From assembly GCA_945859605.1 (NCBI GenBank), contig OX243817.1, positions 22,947,637 through 23,011,636 on the forward strand: 64,000 nucleotides of DNA, read 5' to 3'. The notes under the pieces are model-generated. The model was not told where the DNA came from, did no database searches, and was given only the letters and a program-made list of their open reading frames with translations. Numbering within the stretch: the stretch's first letter is position 1; each line of letters starts with the position of its first letter. The stretch is from Lumbricus rubellus. Taxonomy: Eukaryota; Annelida; Clitellata; Crassiclitellata; Lumbricidae. This document shows, one piece after another, positions 1 to 11,086 of the stretch. The position numbers and the translations under genes are program-made.

Positions 1-450
1 CACGTAACAATAATTATGAACTCTTAATAATAGATGTGTATCATAACAATGACGCGACATAGGTCTAATGATGAGTCTTTATTCTTTAAATTTAAAGTGT
101 CTAAGGGTAAAATTATTTCACAATGAGAGTTACGTAACAGTTATTAACTCTCAATAATGATGTGTTTTTTAATTGAAGTGACGTAGGTCTAATAATAGGC
201 CTACGTCTCTATTCTTTAAATTTAAGAAGTCTAAGGGTAACATTATTTCATGGGAGTCATGTAACAATTATTAACTCTTAATAATGACGTGTTTCATAAT
301 TAAAGTGACGTAATAATACGCCTTTATTTTATAAATTAAAAAAAAGTTTAATAATAAAGATTGTTTCACAATGGAAGAGACCTTGCAACTATATATGGGC
401 ATACATTTTTCACTCTTAATAATAGACCCGTTTCATAATTGATGTGCATA
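1..450. repeat. Tandem repeat, ~125-bp unit, about 3.5 copies
   Basis: Successive copies begin near 1, 128, 255 and 390. They share the blocks cgtaacaattattaactct, a TTTAAATTTAAA core and tctaagggtaa. Copies are diverged by point changes and small indels, and the array is cut by the left window edge. No coding potential is seen; this is simple satellite-like DNA. Confidence 0.75.
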
Positions 451-511
451 ACAGTAAGCCTAGCTTAAGCTCTCAAAATGAAACTCAGAACAGTAAAAAA
501 AATTTGATTAC

Positions 512-560
512 TAGCGTACCCGGCCACGCGTTGCTGTGGCTGAAAAGAGCATCCAACCAT
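512..560 (+). mobile_element. Retroelement-like end fragment (motif copy 1)
   Basis: The string gtacccggccacgcgttgct is almost repeated at 16,964 (gtacccagccacgcgttgct), where it begins a longer element. A reverse-oriented relative (cgggcaacgccgggtaccgc) lies near 59,410. Three dispersed copies of one GC-rich motif in AT-rich DNA point to a transposable-element end. I cannot name the family. Confidence 0.4.
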
Positions 561-1599
561 CCGTCCCTACCTCCATTCGACCTTCCCTTCCCCTCACCAT
601 CCCCCTTCCCCTCTCCTCCCCCTCCCCTCCCCTAATAACCCAAATACTGCACAACGTCTCTGGAATGATGTTCCTCCTGAAATCCCCGCTCATTTCCCGG
701 CTGGGCATCATCATCACAGAGGTAACCGAAGATAACCAGAGGTAACCAGAGGTAATCAGAGGTAACCAGAGACCGAGTGTTCAGAAAAACGAAGTGGAAC
801 AAAAACTGTAAACATGATAATTTTAAAAGAAAGTGGACCCAGCACAGATCCTTGAGGAACTCCACATTTTACAGGAACCCATGAGGTGCGAGAGTCAACT
901 ATATAGGCCTAAAACAACCATTTTGGTACGATCTGTAGGACACGGGCGAAACCAAAGCAGTGGGAGCCACAAAGACCATAAGAAGTTTCAAGGCGATGCA
1001 ATGGAAATAATGATTAAAAATAGGCATCATGGTCGACCATATCGAATGCAGAAAAGTTTCCCAAGCGAAAAATTTAGAAAGAGGTGATAAAATGAGATGA
1101 TATACTAAAAAATATCATTTTATATCAGAAGCCTGTGAGTTTAAAAATAGGCCTATTTACCGAGATTTTTTTATTCAGATACTAAAATAGGTCATCAAAA
1201 GAAAAAGGAGAAGACCACCATGCGCCTCACTGACCGCGCGCAAAAGAGAAAGAAGGGATTGTACATGCAGTTTCACAATTCCTTTTTAAAAGCCATGTTG
1301 CATGTGCATCTGCTTTTAGCCTCTTGCTTCTTCCATCGGCGCCCGCAGAAATTTTTGCAGGAGGGAACAAAACTCGATGGTCACGGGTAAAGTTTTTTGT
1401 ATCAAGAGGTTGAAAATGTAAAGCAGGAAATTAAGAACATAGAGTTTTCCATAGAGTTTTCCTAATGTAAATTCTCAGTTTCACTTTTTCATTTTTGTTA
1501 TGAATATAGCTTCTTCAGTGCAAAAAATTGGTTAAAAAATTTGTTAAGAGGCAAAACGTAGCAGTAAGAAAAATAGATTTCAACTTTCCAGGGAATGCA

Positions 1600-2800
1600 A
1601 GTGCCACTACTTGCTCCTATCTGCGGGCGCCCATGGCGTCTTCTATTGCTGCTGCAGTTGGTGTTTATTTCTTGCCTGTGCTGCTATTTCTGTTGTTGTT
1701 TTAGCCTCTGCTGTTTCTCCTGCAATTACTCCATCTTCAGAGTTGTGTTGTTACTGCTGCTGCTGCTGCTGCTGTTGCTTCAGCGGCAGATGCGCTAGCT
1801 GTTCCAAAAAAACTACGAATGCTATCGATGACTACAATCAGTTTTATCGATCAGGCGCGCAGAGAATCTGCGTCACTGCGTGCGATCAATATAGCAGAGG
1901 CTGGAAATAGACTAGAATGTTTGGAGAGGACGACGACTGCAGCGCCGCCAAACGACGACGATGCGCCCCCTTGCGCTGGCTGATATGGCACGCCACGACC
2001 AGAGTCCATCCTCCGCACTGGACCATTGCTGCTGCTGCTGCTGCTGCGATGGACGATGGTATGGGAGAAAGACGGGAAGGGGCATGGATGGCAGAGGGAG
2101 GGAAGGAAGCAGGCATGCAGGACGGGAGGCAGGAAGAAGGAGAGGCAAGGGATGGTTGAGGGAGGGAGGGAGGGACGAAGGGAGGGAGGCTTAGTTTGAG
2201 GCGTAAACATGGTGGGAGGCAGGACGGAAGGAAGGATAGGCAAGGGATGCAAAATGGCAGGCTGACGGAAGAAGGCGTAGAAAAGAGAACCGGAGAAAGA
2301 GGAAGGTAAACAAGCAAAATGGAGACATGGAGAGTGGGCACGATCAAGGAAGGAGATCGAGGAGGGGGAGTAGGAGTAGGAGGAGGAGACGGAGAAGGAG
2401 GGAAGGGGAGACAGAGAAGGATGAGTAGATAAGGAGACGGAGGAGGAGGAGGAGACGGAGTAGGAGGAGACGGAGGAGGAGGATACGGGGGAGGAGACGG
2501 AGGAGGAGACGACGAGGAGGAGGAAAGATGTGAGAGCGATCGGCGTTGTTAGAGATTAATTGGGGTACGGCAGCTGGGCGTGAGATGGGGAGGAAGCAAG
2601 GTCCGAACTGCCTTCGATCGGGCGAAGGGCGTCTCGACCTGATTCCATAACCGGAGAAGAAGGAAGAAAATCGATTTTCTTTGTCTGCGAAAATGGAGTC
2701 GGCTGAATGCGTTCGCTCATTAAGGATGGATATTGTCACGGTGAACCGGAACGTAGCAGCAGCAGCACCAGCAGCAGCACCACCAGCAGCAGTTCGTAAT
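1600..2800. repeat. Low-complexity region: CTG triplets and long GGA/GGGA purine tract
   Basis: CTG/CAG triplet runs occur near 1,755, 2,028 and 2,753. A mostly purine plus strand (GGA, GGGAGG, GGAGACGG units) runs from about 2,045 to 2,530. The open frames here are translations of these triplets (poly-Leu, poly-Ser, Arg/Gly) with no domain, no splice context and no codon structure, so I treat the region as non-coding simple sequence. Confidence 0.7.
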
Positions 2801-3010
2801 TGTCTCATTTAGAATAGCGCACTTAATGACCTCTTCGGCTTTTGCTCTTCTGTTCTGACGACATCTTATTTTTATCTTGAATTTTTTGGATAGTTTTATA
2901 AATGGAGGCAGATAAGACAACCTGACAACTGCACACACTCATCCAACCATGCCTCCCTACTATATATATAAGCTTTAACTATAATACATACTTCACGCTC
3001 TCTGTCTTTT

Positions 3011-3590
3011 AGTGCTGCCTCTACTCTTGTTCACTCTTTCGTAGTTTCTCGCCTTGACTACTGTAGCACCCTCTATTATGGACTACCGGCTGGCCGGATT
3101 GACTGCCTGGAACGAGTCCTCCGCTCTGCGGCGCGACTTGTTGGTCATATCCCAAAATATGGCCATGTCTCATCTTATATGCGGGATATCTTACACTGGC
3201 TCCCTTCTAAACAGCGGATTGCATACAGGGTCTGTGCCTTGGTTAGGCGGTGCATTGAAGGACTAGCTCCACCATATCTTCGAGAACTCTGCTGTTCCAC
3301 CTTAGGAGTTCTGCGTCGATCCACCCTTCGATCGGCGAACCAAATTGAGCTTCTGGTTCCCCGCGCGCGGACTGCTATACGACAGCGTCGTTCATTCTCA
3401 GTTGCTGGTCCTATCACCTGGAATGGTCTTCCTGTTGCATTGCGCCTAATTCCCAGAGGTCACTCCGCTCTGTTCCTTAAGAACCTAAAGACTGTTTTAT
3501 TTAGCCGTGGTTGGGCCGGGAGCGCTTCTGAGTAGCCTACCTTGAAGAGGCGCTATATAAATTTCCGAAATAAATATAATTATATAGGCC
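3011..3590 (+). mobile_element. 3' remnant of a CR1/L2-like LINE (reverse transcriptase C-terminus plus 3' tail)
   Basis: One continuous frame (3,011-3,535) reads the typical end of a non-LTR retrotransposon ORF2: SRLDYCSTLYYGLP, then LERVLRSAARLV, then ILHWLPSKQRIAYRV, GLAPPYL, and FSVAGPITWNGLP, ending in a stop codon. After the stop comes a tail with gggagcgcttctgagtag and cttgaagaggcgctatataa and a short AT-rich end. The 5' part (endonuclease, catalytic RT core) is absent, as expected for 5' truncation. The frame is intact over 174 codons, so insertion may be fairly recent. The same tail is found alone at 12,705, 21,905, 48,020 and 55,605 and, reversed, at 25,850. Confidence 0.85.
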
Positions 3591-4106
3591 TAGGACTATC
3601 ACCAATAATATGAATCACTGGAAAGCCTATAGGCTGACAATTTGAAGGTATTTGAAATGCATATAATAATTATTATGCATAGGCTATTATATATAATTGC
3701 AATGTATTGTATATGTGAAGAAGTCTAGAAAGACAAATGAGATAGCGTTGTTTACGTAGGCATATAAATATTCTTTGGAAGAAGAAGAAGAGAAGAGAGA
3801 CTGCAGTGAATAATTCAGGCATCATTATCTGGCGTGAGGACTGAGAAGAAGCAACCTAATTAAAACGAAATGTAATTTACTTAAAGAACTCTAATCACTG
3901 TAATCAGCCTAACTAATTACACAAGACCAACCTATGCTAACGATGCGTAACTACTATATAACCAAGCTTAACTAGGCTATATGCATATATAATTAATTAT
4001 ATATACATAATATATAATTAATAGCTATGCTGATAGGTAGGCCTATTGCCTAGCCCTTGAACGACTATCCAGACAGAGCTGCATTGCACTTCAGGTGCAT
4101 GGCAGT

Positions 4107-4234
4107 GTGTTTGTGTGTGTTTGTGTGTTTGTGTGTGCGTGCGTGTGTGTATGTGTGTGTGTGTGTGCGTGCGTGTGTGTGTGTGTGTGTGTGTGCGTGC
4201 GTGTGTGTTTGTGTGTTTGTGTGTGCGTGCGTGT

Positions 4235-4265
<31 letters not shown>

Positions 4266-4346
4266 CGTGCGTGTGTGTGTGTGTGTGTGTGTGTGCGTGC
4301 GTGTGTGTTTGTGTGTTTGTGTGTGCGTGCGTGTGTGTTTGTGTTT
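4107..4346. repeat. (GT)n microsatellite with GTGC and GTTT interruptions
   Basis: About 240 bp of almost pure GT dinucleotides on the plus strand, interrupted regularly by gtgcgtgc and gtttgtgtgttt blocks. The interruptions recur in the same order, so part of the run was probably expanded as a larger unit. Alternating purine-pyrimidine sequence of this length can adopt Z-DNA. Open frames reading Val/Cys or His/Thr are artefacts. Confidence 0.95.
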
Positions 4347-5346
4347 TGTACGTGATAAACCCGTTTATATTCGCAGCCCAGAGAAGCACATTCTATAGAA
4401 TCAGCTGAATGGGAATAGTAGGCCTGCGAGCGATCGCCGCTGCAAGTGAGGTCCATTATTAGAACGGCCATAATATATTTGAGCTACATAAAGGCAGACG
4501 TTGAAACTAGTCGATGAATTATTAAGTCATTGTATTATAGCCTACGACGAGGCCAATGAAGCGCTTTGTCGTAGTGAAGCGCTTTGTCGTAGCGCTTCAA
4601 AGCGCTCTGCTGGTTAAGACACGTAGCGCTACATCAGCTGTCGATCGTAGTATAAGCCTACTCGTCGACTCGAGACATCTAAAGGCCACTCGTTGGTGGG
4701 GCTCCAACTTATCCAAGAGCGCTGAGTCGTGTCAGAGATGTCCAGAGAGATGAGGCAGAGGCAGCTGTATGCCTATACATACAAAGCCATGCATATTTAC
4801 TTAATACGTAAAGTTTCATAGTGGTATATAGTATAATATAGAGGCGACGAGGACAGCACAGGACAGGGTCGATTGGAGGCTATCTATAGGAGCGGCTGAT
4901 GCGGGCGCAAGCTTCACCAGGGCCATAAGTCAAGTAAGTCAAGTAATACGTAAAACAAAAGGTAATCCTTACATAACCTATATGCAAAAGACTAGCAGTT
5001 TTAAGAAATTCACCAGAGCAATATACGCTGACAGAGAACAACAATTATAATGGAAAGCATGATATTGTCCACTCGACAGGAACACGTGACTTACATGATA
5101 GAAATCTGGAAAGAGGACAGGATTAGTGGTAAACAATATACTAAAGATGATGGAGATTACATCACATTGGTGAATAATATGATGATGACACAATGTTCCA
5201 TTTATAACTCGAGTGAAGACAAAGACGTTGGTTGCCATAGCACGTGTTGTTGGGTCACTTACGTGGTGATGCAAGTTGAGGCGGTGGTGGGGTGGCACTG
5301 ATCGTAGTTTTACGTCCATAATAAGATAACAGACAACAACAACAAC

Positions 5347-5574
5347 CAGGGTGAGAATTGCCGGGGGGTTTGGGGCGTTTCAACCCCCACAGGGAAGAGT
5401 GGCGAAGGAGGGAAGAGTGGCGACATTGGACAGCCGAACCTGCCTAGGGGCAGAGAACCAGAAGAAGAAGAAGAAGACTTTCTTAGAGCCCCATGTTAAA
5501 GTATGTTGTTCACACCCAAATTCCAAGTGGATCATTGTCCAACCCCCAGTTATTTTTCCACAATTCTTACACTG
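5347..5574. mobile_element. hAT-type MITE with 8-bp target duplication (copy 1)
   Basis: The element starts cagggtgagaattgcc and ends caattcttacactg, imperfect terminal inverted repeats of CAGNGTGAGAAT type. It is flanked by identical 8-bp direct repeats acaacaac (5,339-5,346 and 5,575-5,582), the duplication length of hAT transposons. The body matches the copy at 23,403-23,552, but this copy has an extra ~85 bp (about 5,390-5,475) in the middle. The duplication sits in CAA repeats, so the match is less informative than at 23,403. Confidence 0.75.
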
Positions 5575-5628
5575 ACAACAACAACAACAACAACAACAGC
5601 AACAACAACAACAACAAAAACATCAACA
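5575..5628. repeat. (CAA)n array abutting a splice donor
   Basis: About 18 CAA units with single CAG, AAA and CAT interruptions. The array lies immediately intron-side of the proposed minus-strand donor at 5,634/5,635. Confidence 0.85.
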
Positions 5629-5634
5629 ACTGAC

Positions 5635-6136
5635 CTATAGAGGTGTACATGATGACGACGACGACGGCGATGAGTAGTACGACACCAGTGGTGATGAAGA
5701 TGGCATTCAGAACCGTCTTCAGAACGGGAAAGCTTTCGTTCTGCGACCGATTCAGTTCTCTCAGTTTCTCAGCGGCCTCCTCATCACCCGACTTCAGCCG
5801 ATTGTCCTGCAGCAACTGAACGACCTTCTTGAGCAGCGTGTACTCCCGTCGACTTCTTACCATCTCCCCCCACGTGGCCGAGGCAGCAGCAGCTTCCGGT
5901 TGTTGAGTCTGACCAGGATGGACGGAGGCTGCGACGGCGCCTGGCATCATGAGTACGGGTACCGTGACCGACGAGGACGAGGTGCCGCCGTTCGAAGCGG
6001 CGGCTGCGGCGGCGGCGGCGGCGGCGAAGGACGCGGCCGTCATGTTCGGACCGCCGTTGCTGCCGCCTCCTGCTCCGGCGGGAGTGGCGGCGCCGTAGTG
6101 GCCGCGGTGGGTTGGAAGGCCGTCTATGGCGATCAT
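5635..6136 (-). CDS. Unrecognised single-pass membrane protein, first coding exon (partial)
   Basis: From the ATG at 6,136 the frame stays open for 167 codons and ends at a strong donor (CTATAG|GTCAGT, border 5,634/5,635). The N-terminal ~85 residues are low complexity (Gly, Ala, Ser, Thr, with an alanine run). They are followed by a charged segment likely to be helical (MVRSRREYTLLKKVVQLLQD, then DEEAAEKLRELNRSQNE) and one hydrophobic helix (FITTGVVLLIAVVVVIMYT) right before the donor. The shape is that of a small tail-side membrane protein. I do not recognise the family and could not find the next exon, so the C-terminus is unknown. High GC and an upstream YY1-type motif at 6,539 favour a real first exon. 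The CGN/GCN triplet richness is a reason for caution. Confidence 0.45.
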
Positions 6137-6538
6137 GGCCTTCCTCCTCTTCCGTGTCCCTGTGTCTGGTGATCGGTGGGTTCGGTCGGGCAAGCCCCTG
6201 TTATAGGAGAGGCACCCTTACACGACAACGACGACGACGATGACGCCCGGCATCTGCCTCATGAATCGGAACGCATCAGAGTATTTCTGTGAAGACGATG
6301 ATGACGACGACGACGATGGTGATGATGACGACGATGACGACACAGCCTGACTGACTAAATGACCGAGCGAGTGACCGAGTATACATGCACATGTAGCAAT
6401 GCAGTGGCCGAAGCTGTGTGCGTCACTGCACGAACAGATACGAGCGACATCTAGGAAAACAGACGACGACGCCACGCGCGCCCAGCCACACGCCCACCAA
6501 CACACCTACGCACGCACGCACGCACGCACATGCACAGC

Positions 6539-6549
6539 GCCGCCATCTT
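6539..6549 (-). promoter_or_regulatory. YY1-type promoter motif
   Basis: On the minus strand this reads AAGATGGCGGC, the YY1 consensus often found just downstream of metazoan TATA-less transcription starts. It lies 400 bp upstream of the minus-strand ATG at 6,136 in the matching orientation, inside a locally GC-richer stretch. Role inferred from motif and position only. Confidence 0.4.
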
Positions 6550-6675
6550 CATATTATTCAGGCGCTGCTGCTGCTGCAGCCAACGCTGCTGCCACTGAAG
6601 TGCCATCTAGCGCCAGAAACCACAAGCAAAGACCAGCAAATGAGGGCGCAGTATACGTGATAGCTGTTCTCCGCC

Positions 6676-6691
6676 TGTCTGTCTGTGTCTG

Positions 6692-6734
<43 letters not shown>

Positions 6735-6747
6735 ATTTCTCTCTCTG
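6676..6747. repeat. (TCTG)n(TC)n microsatellite
   Basis: Runs of tctg followed by tc dinucleotides, about 70 bp. Non-coding simple repeat. Confidence 0.9.
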
Positions 6748-7132
6748 GCTAGGTGTCTGTCTGTGTGCGTCTGGTTGTGGGTGCTTCTCTTAGTCTTTGC
6801 TGTTACCTCCCGCCGACGGTGATTGCGGTCGAATGCCCCTCCCCCGCCTACGTGTGGTGGAGGGGGGTAGGGAGGGGGAGAGCGAGATGGGCGAAATGGA
6901 TAAATGAATTCTTGCACGAATAAGTAATTAGATGAACAGGAAACAGACTGACACGTGACATCTTCATAGTTTCTATATTTTATATACATGCATTGCATAC
7001 TGAAATTGCTGCATATATGGTATATATACATAATATATATATGGGCTACATTTCTGTCCGATGAAATAATTATTAGAAGAAGAGTCAGGGACTTGTCCTT
7101 CAATCCGCCATGAAAACTATAACATGGCCTAA

Positions 7133-7350
7133 GTTTGTTTGTTTGTTTGTATGTGCACTTGTTATAGCCCCCTTCAAGCTCTATCTACTCAGAGGCGCTC
7201 CCGAATGCAGAGCGGACACTGCATCGGAGTTTCACGCCGAAGCGCTGAGCAATTGGGAGTGAAGGACTTGCCCAAGGTCCCTATACGAGGTGGCTTGATA
7301 TGAATTCGGACCTGCAAGACAACGAGCATACCCACTATACCACCGTGCCC
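7133..7350 (-). mobile_element. tRNA-derived SINE, copy 1
   Basis: Reverse orientation: the GTTT-rich end and gtatgtgcacttgttatag are at the left, and the tRNA-like head (RC of cccactataccaccgtgcc) is at the right. The B-box region is degraded. It shares the body (gcgctcccgaatgcagagcg, cgccgaagcgctgagcaatt) with seven other copies in this window. Confidence 0.85.
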
Positions 7351-7570
7351 AAAATTAAGTGTTTAAGCTATAGATGTATTTGCATGGGGTAGTTTCCCAG
7401 CATGACATTTCCCAAAGATAGGCTAAATCTTGAGCTGTTGCCAACATGGGCACAAGCAATATTCACCCCCCCCAAATGTTTGGTACGTAGGAACTGCACA
7501 TTTTGTGCAGAACTGCATGCATGTTAAAAAACACTGCCTCTCCCACCCAGAATCACTGAACAGGCCTTGT

Positions 7571-8033
7571 CAGGGGCGGATCCAGGGGGCCAATCCGGCC
7601 ATGGCCCCCCCCCCACATTTAAAACTGCCATGGGACGTGGCCCCCATTTGGTCTGAAATTAGAAATACTAATATGGGTTAATGACATATTGGCTCCCCCC
7701 CCTATTCTGAAAATCGTACGGAACGTGGCCTCCCCATTCGGTTTTCAAGTGGGGGACTTAAAAAAAAGTTCATCAACTTTTTCGGCGGATGAAAAGTATA
7801 GAGAACGAAATTTCAACAAAATTTTCACATGTCTCGTCCCAAGATCTAAGATTTGCCCCCTCCCCTTGGAACAGTTTTTCCTCCGGCAAAGACCGATGAC
7901 TAAAAAAAAGTCATCAACTTTTTCGGCGGATGAAAAGTATAAAGAACGAAATTTCAACAAAATTTTGACATGTCCCGTCCCAAGATCTAAGATTTTTGCC
8001 CACCCCCTTGGAACAGTTCTGGATCCGCCACTG
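7571..8033. mobile_element. Non-autonomous hAT-like element with internal duplication
   Basis: Ends are caggggcggatccaggg and ctggatccgccactg (inverted). Flanking 8-bp direct repeats are ggccttgt (7,563-7,570) and ggtcttgt (8,034-8,041), 7 of 8 matching. Inside, a block of about 125 bp containing tcatcaactttttcggcgga and cccaagatctaagattt is present twice in tandem (about 7,767-7,880 and 7,908-8,020). There is no transposase frame. Confidence 0.75.
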
Positions 8034-8577
8034 GGTCTTGTTCAGTTGCAGTGATATGTAAAAGCTGTGAGGGTTTAATTCGAAGAGAAATTTAAGAAAC
8101 TCATCAGATCTAAGAGCATGCAAATTAGTGTGTTTTTCTGAAATTGTGGTTACCGCCTGCGTATACCAATCCCTCCCAAACGGCTATTTCCTCTCCCCTC
8201 ATAGACCTGAATTCCCCCCACCACAAGCAGGGAAATTGGATGCATATTCTGATGCATAATGATATATATACACTATAGGTCTAAATACATTGTAGCCTAC
8301 ATGTATAATGTGTGCAAAATTGTGCATATAGGCTACGCTGTAACGTATAGTCCTATAACAAGGACGATGTGAAAACGCCCGTCGTCAGATGGCGGGTGTT
8401 GTGTGGACTGCGCGGCCATTTTGTTGCTCCGACAAGAGAGAGCTGAGTTTGGACGTCGCTCGGTTTCGCTGAATCCGATCGATCCGAGGTCAAAGGTCAG
8501 CCGTGACGTTGCTGCGGTCAGTGCTGCATGTAAACCAGAGCCACTATACATATGTAGCTACTATCATCAGTGCAGCA

Positions 8578-8637
8578 GCAGCAGAAGCAGCAGCAGCAGA
8601 AAAAGAGGAGGAGGAAGAGGAGGAGGAGGAGGAGGAG

Positions 8638-8672
<35 letters not shown>

Positions 8673-8905
8673 GGATGAGGAGAAGGAAGAAGAAGAAGAA
8701 GAAGAAGAAGAAGAAGAAGAAGAAGAAGAAGAAGAGGGAGAGGAGGAGGGAGATGGAGAGGGAGAGGGAGAGGGAGAGGGAGAGGGAGAGGAGGAGGGAG
8801 AGGGAGACGTAGAGGGAGAGGGAGAGGGAGAGGGAGAGGGAGAGGAAGAAGGAGAGGGAGAGGGAGAGGGAGAGGGAGAGGGAGAAAAAGGAGAAGAAAA
8901 AGAAT
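8578..8905. repeat. 328-bp pure-purine tract (GAG/GGA/GAA and GGGAGA units)
   Basis: The plus strand is almost entirely purine: GGA/GAG triplets, then about 16 GAA triplets, then GGGAGA hexamers. Only a handful of pyrimidines interrupt it. It reads as poly-Glu, poly-Arg or poly-Ser in its frames, none with any domain. Mirror symmetry of such tracts allows triplex (H-DNA) formation. Confidence 0.95.
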
Positions 8906-9246
8906 ACAAGAAAATCCCAATAATTCCCCTGTGGCGGCTGGTATGTCTACAGACAAACGGTTAGTCGTTCGGCATATTATCTCAGCTCGACATACTGCAT
9001 CTAGATTTCCCTGGTGGCCGATCTCCGACGTCCAACTCTACACCAACTCCAACCGTCAGCTCATCCATCTCGTCTCTGCTGTCCCATCCACTTATCAGCC
9101 GATGTACCCAAATATATCCTTTCAAGTTTCAACTCCAAGTGCACCCACCATCTCTTAGCATCTTCTACGCTTCATCTGCTCTTTCCTTTGTTCTCAGGTT
9201 CATTGGCTTAATCATGAATGTCATTCCTCGTGGATTCAGTTGCCTA

Positions 9247-11086
9247 CAGGGCCGGATTAAGCTCTCGGGGGGCCCGCCGCCATATTCTCCGGGGGGCCCT
9301 TAATCTACCTTGACCTTCCGTCACCATGGTCCTCAGAACTTCCTCTCACACGTTAAATTGTTATTGCATGCCTATAATTGATTAATCACGAATATGAGCC
9401 CTGAAATGAATCATATGATGAGAAATGTCTTTGAAATGACAGCCTAAAAATTAGGCCCTATTGCTATATACTGTTGTTGTGTGGAAATTTTAAAAAAATG
9501 GGGAGGTGCTTGGCGCTTCGCTACTCGGCGATCGTCCTCCGGTTGCTCGCTCACAGCCCCCCCCCCCCCCAAAGCCAATGCCAAGTCTTCGCCTATACGC
9601 GAGCACCCATGCTATTTTTCAAATATTCTGCTAATGGCGGTGGCAAACTGGTGAAGAATGTCATTGAAAGAAACAGTATCTATTAGCAGAAATATGCGTT
9701 GTAACCTTTAAGACACCTGCTGACCCACAAATTTTAGGTTCTTTAGATGTGTAGGCCTATTATAGGCCTATACCTTCAGTCCTTGGCGCTTAGGGCCTAA
9801 CTATAAGCCATTGAACAAACCGATCCAACCCCTTCCTTTGACCCATCTGGAGTTTATGAAAAAAATTCAGTTTTGGAACAGAGGAATTAATGCTGTTTTT
9901 CTACCAGAGGGTTCTTTGGCTATTCGCCTATTTTGAGCACTGGAAAGTTGAAATATTTTGTTTTTTGGCATCGTTTACTTTCGTCAATACAATTATAATC
10001 ATGGAATTCATGCCAGGGATCTTATACCGGTAGGCCTACTCAGTGCCGGCGCTAGGGTACCGGAGGCCCCCCCCCAATAAAACTTGAGGCCCCCATACCT
10101 TCAGCTGTCATCTCAGCAAAATTTCTCATAATATAAGTGCTGAAAGACAGGTGTAAGACTTCAAAAAATGTCCCTCCCAATTTTTAAATTTTTTGGAATT
10201 TCCACGCTGTAATTGTAGAATTTTAAGCTGTCATCTTTATAAAATTGCTCCCCTCTGCATTGTTTAAATTTGTCTGATTTGCCATCTATAATGGTAGCAT
10301 TTATAGGCTGTCATCTTAAAACAATTGATTATTATTAGGCTAATGGACAGTGGATGATACTTTTTCTGTGCGTGGTTTCAGGAATGAGCCGTCATAAAAG
10401 GTATAATTACCAGCTACATTTGAGGCCCCTTGCAAACTTGAGATCAGACACGTACCATGGACATCTGGAACCCTACACAGGGTTTAATGTTTGGGCCTCA
10501 CGCAGGTTTTATTTTGGAGCCTCATCCAATTAGCAATTACAATAAGTTACAATTTATAAATGTTGTGTTTGAGAAAGTGGACGAAACTGCCTGAGTTAGT
10601 TTAAAATACTTTAAATGGCTTTACTTACGCCCAAAATCAGTATGGCCGGTATGATGTTTGCATTAGGTCTGCTATGGCAGTGCCATATGGTTAGTTGAGG
10701 CATGCACCAGACCGAATCTGGTGCCTCAAATAAATGCGCCGGTTTAAGAAATATACAGTCACAAATAGCCATAATGACCAGCTAATTTTGGGACCCCCCT
10801 GGGGGCCCCTTCAAACTCGGGGGCCCCCCAAATGGGGGTATGGGGGTGCTAGCGCCGGCACTGGGTCTACTCTAAGAGTTATAGGCTATAGGGCACACAG
10901 TGCATTGTTTGCTCATAAAAACAAATCAGCAATTGACTTAAATTTACACACTGTCCTTTAAGTGAAGTTCAATAAATTTATGGGAAAATGCACATTAAAA
11001 TTTTTTTTGTTCTCGCACGGGGGGCCCCTGACGACGGGGGGGCCCGCCGCCATGGCAGACATGGCGTACTGGTTAATCCGGCCCTG
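9247..11086. mobile_element. 1.84-kb hAT-like element with perfect 8-bp target duplication
   Basis: The element runs from cagggccggattaagctctc to ggttaatccggccctg, an inverted pair. It is flanked by identical 8-bp repeats gttgccta (9,239-9,246 and 11,087-11,094). Subterminal gggggcccgccgccat is also inverted-repeated at both ends. No transposase frame is seen, so it is non-autonomous. A second hAT-like element is nested within it at 10,041-10,863. The 17,405 element has the same terminal sequence and is probably a short relative. Confidence 0.85.
10041..10863. mobile_element. Nested hAT-like element (823 bp)
   Basis: Terminal inverted repeats are cagtgccggcgctagggt and ctagcgccggcactg. Flanking 8-bp repeats are ggcctact (10,033-10,040) and ggtctact (10,864-10,871), one mismatch. 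The body contains several diverged direct repeats built around gaggcccc and aagctgtcatctt. It must be younger than the host element at 9,247-11,086. Confidence 0.75.

Noticed and set aside
4018..4471. Cys/Val and His/Thr repeat frames resembling cysteine-rich proteins
   Set aside because: Translations of a GT microsatellite.
8412..8424. gcggccattttgt, a possible YY1 site marking another minus-strand promoter
   Set aside because: Weaker match to the consensus and no coding exon found downstream on either strand.
8503..8964. Poly-Glu frame of 153 codons and the opposing poly-Ser/poly-Pro frames
   Set aside because: Pure purine simple repeat; no non-repeat conserved segment on either side.
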